Source of the DNA: Candidatus Oleimmundimicrobium americanum
GTDB lineage: Bacteria; Actinomycetota; Aquicultoria; UBA3085; Oleimmundimicrobiaceae
Direction of reading: 5' to 3'
Assembly: GCA_002366545.1 (NCBI GenBank)
Contig: DFBH01000040.1
Location: 2,416 to 29,953, forward strand
Length of the DNA stretch: 27,538 nucleotides
Under the pieces are notes generated by a model, which was not told the origin of the DNA, made no database searches, and saw only the letters and a list, made by a program, of their open reading frames with translations. A program made the position numbers and the translations under genes. Below are positions 24,053 to 27,538 of the stretch, one piece after another (the first letter of the stretch is position 1; each line of letters opens with the position of its first letter).

Positions 24053-25000
24053 CTACTTTCCGCAACACTTTTTATATTTTTTGCCGCTATCACAAGGACA
24101 ATCATCGTTTCTCCCCACACTATTTGACCCCATTTTATTTAAATACTCTTGAGTCTTAGTTTTCCTTATTTCGTCGATTAAAGCTTGAGGATTTTTAATA
24201 TTTTTAATCTGGTAATTGGCAATTTCTTGAATTATTTCGCCTATTTTTTTTATTTCCTCGCGCACCATTACTAATTTATCTTTAAAATCTTTGCCTCCAT
24301 AAGGAAATTTGTTTATCTCTAAGGGTTTGTCCGCATTTTCTTTGAACTCACCGAAAACATAAATATATTTTTCAAAATCATTCCAAATTTTCAAAGATGT
24401 TTCCGTCGGCGAGACAACCTTAAAACCATGTTTAGTTTGAAAATAAAGGTTCACATAATCACCATATTTTGTTCCTTCTTCAGAATTACTTATATATGGA
24501 GATACGATTTCTTTTAAATGATTTGTCCTTTCTTCTAAAAAATCGTTTATTTTTATTTCAAAATACGGAAACTCTTCTTTTCGAACAAGCTCACTTATCT
24601 CCCCTGCAGTTTTAATTCCATAAATTTTTGCCACTGCTTCTTTTGGTAACCCCTCTTTTGCTTTTTTAAAAAAATTTAAGATTTTTTTATTTGTGTAATG
24701 ACAATAAATTTTAATTGGGTCTCTATTCTCTTCGACTAAGTAACCAGCAAACATAATGCATAATAGACCTAAATCCTCCAAAGCCTGCATCCATTTAGAA
24801 ATAATTTCTAAAGTTATGTTTTTCCGACTATGATGCTTATTCTCCAATGATTCTGAAATGTTAAACCCCTCAAGAAGCCAATTAGCGATATCAAGCCGTG
24901 CTACCGCATTGTATTTAGCAATCGACTCTAAAACAACAAATAGCAAATCCTTAAAATTTTGATCTCTTTCTTCTTTTGATAATTGACTCAATAAAACCAC
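24053..25000 (-). CDS. Protein of unknown function with a C-terminal SEC-C zinc motif
   Basis: A 315-residue, mostly helical, Lys/Ile/Asn/Glu-rich protein with no signal peptide or membrane segment. Its end, GRNDDCPCDSGKKYKKCCGK, is a SEC-C motif (PF02810), C-x-C-x8-C-C, known from the SecA C-terminus and many other proteins, where it binds one zinc. I recognise nothing in the first 290 residues. The coding sequence is visibly more AT-rich than its neighbours, with A/T homopolymers. It interrupts the usual ychF-rpsF adjacency, so recent acquisition is plausible. The start is GTG at 25000 with AAGG only two bases upstream, so a downstream start (TTG at 24991) is possible. It could be an accessory or defence-type protein, but nothing in the sequence shows that. 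Confidence 0.7.
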   Translation of the reverse strand: MVLLSQLSKEERDQNFKDLLFVVLESIAKYNAVARLDIANWLLEGFNISESLENKHHSRKNITLEIISKWMQALEDLGLLCIMFAGYLVEENRDPIKIYCHYTNKKILNFFKKAKEGLPKEAVAKIYGIKTAGEISELVRKEEFPYFEIKINDFLEERTNHLKEIVSPYISNSEEGTKYGDYVNLYFQTKHGFKVVSPTETSLKIWNDFEKYIYVFGEFKENADKPLEINKFPYGGKDFKDKLVMVREEIKKIGEIIQEIANYQIKNIKNPQALIDEIRKTKTQEYLNKMGSNSVGRNDDCPCDSGKKYKKCCGK

Positions 25001-25142
25001 AGCCTTACAAAATTAAACGAATAATTTTTATTATCCCTTTATTTTCTTATTTGTTCAAGAAATGTGCTTTTGCCCTTCTGGTAGAAAAGCTCTGTCTAAT
25101 AAATTGGTAATAAATAGATATTTTTCGTTTTTTAGAACCCGG

Positions 25143-25310
25143 GTGGGTTGTTCGCAGACGACATATGAGAGCGCCGACGAACAATCGACGAGGCGGGGTT
25201 TCGACCGAAGCTGTCTGAGCCCCGATATATCGGGGTGAGTTCTGCAGGTCGCCGTCGAGAAGTGAAGTGAGGAGGAGAAATGCTCGAATCAAGAGCCTAG
25301 AATAACCCAC
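25143..25310. mobile_element. 168-bp structured element with terminal inverted repeats (MITE-like)
   Basis: The ends are GTGGGTTGTTC (25143-25153) and GAATAACCCAC (25300-25310), inverted copies matching at 10 of 11 positions. Inside are a 16-bp palindrome CCCCGATATATCGGGG (25220-25235) and a TTGTTCG/CGAACAA stem (25148-25154 / 25178-25184). The element is clearly more GC-rich than its AT-rich flanks. A 92-codon minus-strand reading frame covers most of it (25325-25047), but has no recognisable protein features, so I regard it as incidental. A non-autonomous transposable unit or a structured RNA gene are the two options. Around it, 25001-25142 and 25311-25390 hold nothing I can identify. Confidence 0.55.
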
Positions 25311-25390
25311 AAAAAGAAACAACAACTATACAGTGGAAAATATCAGCTGTTAATTACTGGAGCCTTTTGGAGAAAAAAACAAATTAGCAA

Positions 25391-25421
25391 ACCTTTAAGT
25401 TTAAACAGCAAACTTAAAGGT
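25391..25421 (-). terminator. ychF: 12-bp inverted repeat over the ychF stop codon, possible terminator
   Basis: ACCTTTAAGTTT (25391-25402) and AAACTTAAAGGT (25410-25421) form a perfect 12-bp stem with a 7-base loop. On the minus strand it is followed by TTTGCTAATTTGTTTTTTT. The U tract is offset, so termination is plausible but not certain; the stem includes the last ychF codons. Confidence 0.5.
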
Positions 25422-26492
25422 GATTACATCTCCGTCTTTCACCACATATTCTTTGCCTTCGAGACGAAGATGACCCTTCTCGCGGGCAGTTTGAAAGGAA
25501 CCGTCTTTCAACAAGTCTTCATAGTAAACAACTTCGGCTTTTATAAATCCTCGCTCCATATCGCTATGAATTTTTCCCGCCGCTTCCGGTGCTTTTGTCC
25601 CCTTTTTTATTGTCCAAGCCTTACTTTCTTTCGGCCCGGCGGTAAAAAAAGTAATTAATCCCAAAAGTTTATAAGAAGCATACACCAACTTATCGAGACC
25701 AAGCTCTTTAATTTCCATTTCCTCCACAAATACTTGCGCTTCGTCCTTGTTAAGTTCAGCAATCTCGGATTCAAGTTTTGCACAAATCACAATGGCCTCA
25801 CTACCCTCTTTGTGAGCAAAATCTATCACTTCTTTGGCTAAAGAACCGTTGATATTAACATCTATTTCAGAAACATTGGCAACGTAAACAACCGGCTTTA
25901 AAGTTAAAAGACTACTGTCGGAAGTGAGCAACTTTAAATCTTCAGGAGAAAGCTTCATGCTTCGAGCGGGCAAACCCTTATCTAAAACATCCCTAACTTT
26001 ATCTAAAATCTCCTTTTGACGGATAAGCGTTTTGTCCCCCGATTTCGCCTGTCTGGCAACTTTATCTAACTTCTTATCGATAACAGCCATATCGGCAAGA
26101 ATGAGCTCTATATTAATCGTTTCTATGTCCGATACGGGATTTATTTTCCCCTCAACATGAGACACATTTTCATCCGAAAAACATCTAACAACATGGGCAA
26201 TGGCATCAACTTCCCTGATGTATGAAAGAAACTGGTTCCCAAGACCTTCTCCGCGGCTTGCTCCTTTGACCAAACCCGCTATATCAACAAATTTAATGTG
26301 AGTAGGCACAATATTTTTGCTTTCAACGACTTTGGCGATTTTGTATAAGCGCTCATCCCGAACCTCGGCAACTCCCACGTTTGAGTCCACGGTTGTAAAA
26401 GGATAGTTCCCAACCACAGCCCCCGCCTTGGTTATGGCGTTAAAAAGAGTCGACTTCCCGGCACTCGGAAGCCCCACTATACCTACTTGCAT
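25401..26492 (-). CDS. ychF: Ribosome-binding GTPase/ATPase YchF (OLA1 family)
   Basis: Obg-related nucleotidase that associates with ribosomes. The 363-residue protein has G1 GLPSAGKST (7-15), switch region NYPFTTVDSNVG, G3 DIAGLVKGASRGEGLGNQFL (about 70-89) and a G4-like NVSE. The last replaces the guanine-specific NKxD, as is usual in YchF, which prefers ATP. A coiled region follows, then the C-terminal TGS domain, whose end RLEGKEYVVKDGDVITFKF is typical. ATG is preceded by AGGAGG at five bases. In Bacillus it neighbours the DUF951 gene and rpsF, as here apart from inserted sequence. Confidence 0.96.
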   Translation of the reverse strand: MQVGIVGLPSAGKSTLFNAITKAGAVVGNYPFTTVDSNVGVAEVRDERLYKIAKVVESKNIVPTHIKFVDIAGLVKGASRGEGLGNQFLSYIREVDAIAHVVRCFSDENVSHVEGKINPVSDIETINIELILADMAVIDKKLDKVARQAKSGDKTLIRQKEILDKVRDVLDKGLPARSMKLSPEDLKLLTSDSSLLTLKPVVYVANVSEIDVNINGSLAKEVIDFAHKEGSEAIVICAKLESEIAELNKDEAQVFVEEMEIKELGLDKLVYASYKLLGLITFFTAGPKESKAWTIKKGTKAPEAAGKIHSDMERGFIKAEVVYYEDLLKDGSFQTAREKGHLRLEGKEYVVKDGDVITFKFAV

Positions 26493-26518
26493 ACATTCCT
26501 CCTAAATTCAGTCAACTA

Positions 26519-26646
26519 CTCGTTTCACTCGATAGTCAACCGTTCCTTTGCTTACGCAAATCACTTATAGCTAGTGGCTCGTTCGCTCCCGCTCACTCAA
26601 TAGCCGATAGCCCGTTCCTCCATCAGTGATGGAGTCACTCAATAGT
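26519..26646. repeat. Four diverged repeat units with variable hairpins
   Basis: Plus-strand units begin near CYCGTTC or CCGTTC and end with CACTCGATAGTC, CACTTATAGC, CACTCAATAGCC and CACTCAATAGT. Between these constant parts lie different hairpins: TTTGC-TTAC-GCAAA (26547-26560) and the palindrome CTCCATCA-G-TGATGGAG (26618-26634). Approximate units: 26519-26539, 26540-26573, 26577-26609, 26611-26646. The block lies upstream of ychF and downstream of an S23/IVP pseudogene. Confidence 0.55.
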
Positions 26647-26665
26647 AAAAACAAAAATCTCCTGC

Positions 26666-27022
26666 TTAATTGCTTAATGTACTTTTAAAAGAATTAATTT
26701 TCTTGGCAAGAACCTCTGAATCATTATAAATTTCCCGATTGCTACTTTTGTTAACGTATCCTCTGTCTAAAGCTATAGCAAATCCTGAAACAACTTCAAA
26801 AACAGAGCTAATAGCTATGCCCAAGAAACGCTTAAAATCCTTATCACTGTCTCAACCAGACCCTTCAGCAATATTAAGAGAAACTGAGACTGCGGCTCGC
26901 CTAATTTGCTGAGTAAGCCCAAAGTTTTCCTTTTGGGGAAACGAGTCTGTAATATCATAAATTTTACTCGTATATTTAATTGCTAGACGCCAAATTTCCA
27001 AACTCTCAAATCTAAATGCCAC
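26666..27022 (-). pseudogene. Four-helix-bundle (S23/IVP family) gene with one in-frame stop
   Basis: The minus strand from GTG 27022 (AAAGGA seven bases upstream) reads FRFESLEIWRLAIKYTSKIY, then NFGLTQQIRRAAVSVSLNIA and EGSG, then TGA (26854-26852). It continues in frame with DSDKDFKRFLGIAISSVFE to KSTLSN and a TAA. LNIAEGSG and the following KDFKRFL are the core of TIGR02436/PF05635. The only lesion is TGA where the family has a polar or Arg residue; CGA to TGA would explain it. The total of about 118 codons is the normal length. Other genes here use TGA as stop (purN), so recoding is not supported. It is a second, diverged copy of the family in this window. Confidence 0.85.
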
Positions 27023-27050
27023 TCAATTTTCCTTTCTCACAAGCCATAAG

Positions 27051-27067
27051 TCCCGCCAGAGGCGGGC
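27051..27067. repeat. GC-rich hairpin CCCGCC-AGA-GGCGGG
   Basis: A perfect 6-bp stem with a 3-base loop (27052-27066) lies in AT-rich spacer between the DUF951 gene and the S23/IVP pseudogene. No T-tract follows on either strand, so it is more likely a short palindromic repeat than a terminator. Confidence 0.4.
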
Positions 27068-27111
27068 AAGCGAGAGTTGGAAGTTTGTTGGTTTTTTCCT
27101 TTACCCTCTCA

Positions 27112-27162
27112 ACTTTCTATCAGCTATTAACCATCAGCCATCTGCTATAGGCCATCTGCTCT
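27112..27162. repeat. Degenerate 7-bp repeat at the 3' end of the DUF951 gene
   Basis: The minus strand reads GCAGATG, GCCTATA, GCAGATG, GCTGATG, GTTAATA, GCTGATA: six successive heptamers fitting GCWGAYR with few changes. These are the same units as in the purL-purQ spacer. The stop codon of the DUF951 gene lies inside it. Confidence 0.65.
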
Positions 27163-27348
27163 CTTTATATATCCCCTAAATCTCCTGTCAAAATCATATC
27201 TTAAAAGCCGAACTTTGCGGCCACAGTTTACACATTTGAGCCCAATATCCATCCCAAGTTTGGTCACTTCCCACTCATTTGCACCGCAGGGATGCGGCTT
27301 TTTAAGTTTTACAACATCGCCGATTTTTATGGGTACAACTTCAACCAT
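27145..27348 (-). CDS. DUF951 small zinc-ribbon-like protein (YyzM-like)
   Basis: A small protein of 67 residues beginning MVEVVPIKIGDVVKLKKPHPCG, with CVNCGRKVRL further on; this is DUF951 (PF06107). Cys in HPCG and the CVNC pair suggest metal binding. The function is unknown; a nucleic-acid-related role is only a guess from its neighbours. I choose ATG at 27348, eight bases after AAAGGA, rather than the ATG eight codons upstream. The conserved part ends near FRGYIK; the last residues RADGL and the stop come from the heptamer repeat. It stands upstream of ychF as in Bacillus, but here about 650 bases of repeats and a pseudogene lie between them. Confidence 0.88.
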   Translation of the reverse strand: MVEVVPIKIGDVVKLKKPHPCGANEWEVTKLGMDIGLKCVNCGRKVRLLRYDFDRRFRGYIKRADGL

Positions 27349-27372
27349 ATATCCAGTCCTTTTAAAATACAT

Positions 27373-27538
27373 TCAACTAAACCATTCTCTCACGTTACCC
27401 TCAAATATTTCAACTTGACCACAATGTTCCAATAACACACCCAAAATCAGATATTCTTCAACAATTACCGTCATTTGGACATCAATAGTTTAATGTGCTT
27501 TATCGCTATTCAAAAATGTAAAGGTTACACGCTTAGCA
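27373..27538. other. Right-edge sequence with no recognised gene
   Basis: The minus strand at the very edge has an open frame of 15 codons (KRVTFTFLNSDKAH then TAA at about 27493-27491) that could be the 3' end of a gene lying outside the window. It is too short to identify. The remainder, up to the DUF951 start, holds no feature I can support. Confidence 0.3.

Noticed and set aside
25047..25325. Minus-strand open frame of 92 codons
   Set aside because: It coincides with the inverted-repeat element, starts with no convincing ribosome site and shows no domain; I treat it as an incidental frame of the repeat.
26852..26854. TGA as selenocysteine or as a reassigned sense codon
   Set aside because: The family has no conserved Cys/Sec here, no SECIS-like hairpin is evident right after it, and purN ends with TGA as an ordinary stop.
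27145..27372. ATG start of the DUF951 gene at 27372
   Set aside because: AAAGGA lies inside that extension and is ideally spaced for the ATG at 27348, where the conserved protein begins.

Overview
The window is a chromosomal segment of a bacterium of low to middling GC content. Every gene I can recognise lies on the minus strand. The gene order DUF951 - ychF - rpsF - ssb - rpsR - DUF2232 - (membrane GGDEF-like) - rplI - dnaB - purA is the origin-proximal order known from Bacillota such as Bacillus subtilis (yyzM, yyaF, rpsF, ssbA, rpsR, yybS, yybT/gdpP, rplI, replicative helicase, purA). Together with a Bacillus-type Fe-S PurF with propeptide, this suggests an uncultured, probably anaerobic Terrabacteria lineage (Bacillota-like or deep Actinomycetota). 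I cannot fix the phylum from sequence alone.

Read 5'->3' on the minus strand (right to left): (1) 27.4-25.4 kb: a DUF951 protein and the GTPase YchF, separated by short repeats and a broken four-helix-bundle (S23/IVP) gene. (2) 25.3-24.05 kb: an insertion between ychF and rpsF, made of a structured element with terminal inverted repeats and an AT-rich SEC-C protein gene. (3) 23.8-18.98 kb: ribosomal and replication genes rpsF, ssb, rpsR, a DUF2232 membrane protein, a membrane protein with a degenerate GGDEF domain, rplI and dnaB, with a terminator after dnaB. (4) 18.8-16.1 kb: a COG2509 FAD-dependent dehydrogenase and purA, closed by a strong terminator. (5) 15.9-2.95 kb: a complete PRPP-to-IMP operon apart from purK, in transcription order purD-purE-purB-purC-purL-purQ-purF-purM-purN-purH. 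(6) 2.9-1.68 kb: a tRNA cluster with its own promoter: an interrupted tRNA remnant, Lys, Glu, a second broken S23/IVP gene, Val, Asp, Phe. (7) 1.57 kb to the left edge: pstS and the 5' part of pstC (phosphate uptake).

The pathway genes work together directly. PurF, PurD, PurN, PurL+PurQ, PurM, PurE, PurC, PurB and PurH build IMP, and PurA with PurB converts IMP to AMP. Several starts are re-chosen here from Shine-Dalgarno positions. purC has no ATG, GTG or TTG in the right place and appears to start at ATT (or CTG).

The least ordinary content lies between genes. There are degenerate tandem repeats with 7-bp or 8-bp periodicity, hairpin-bearing repeat units, a 51-bp palindromic insertion inside a tRNA fragment, and two S23/IVP pseudogenes each bordered by such repeats. 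Three genes (purD, purL, the DUF951 gene) end inside repeat sequence.
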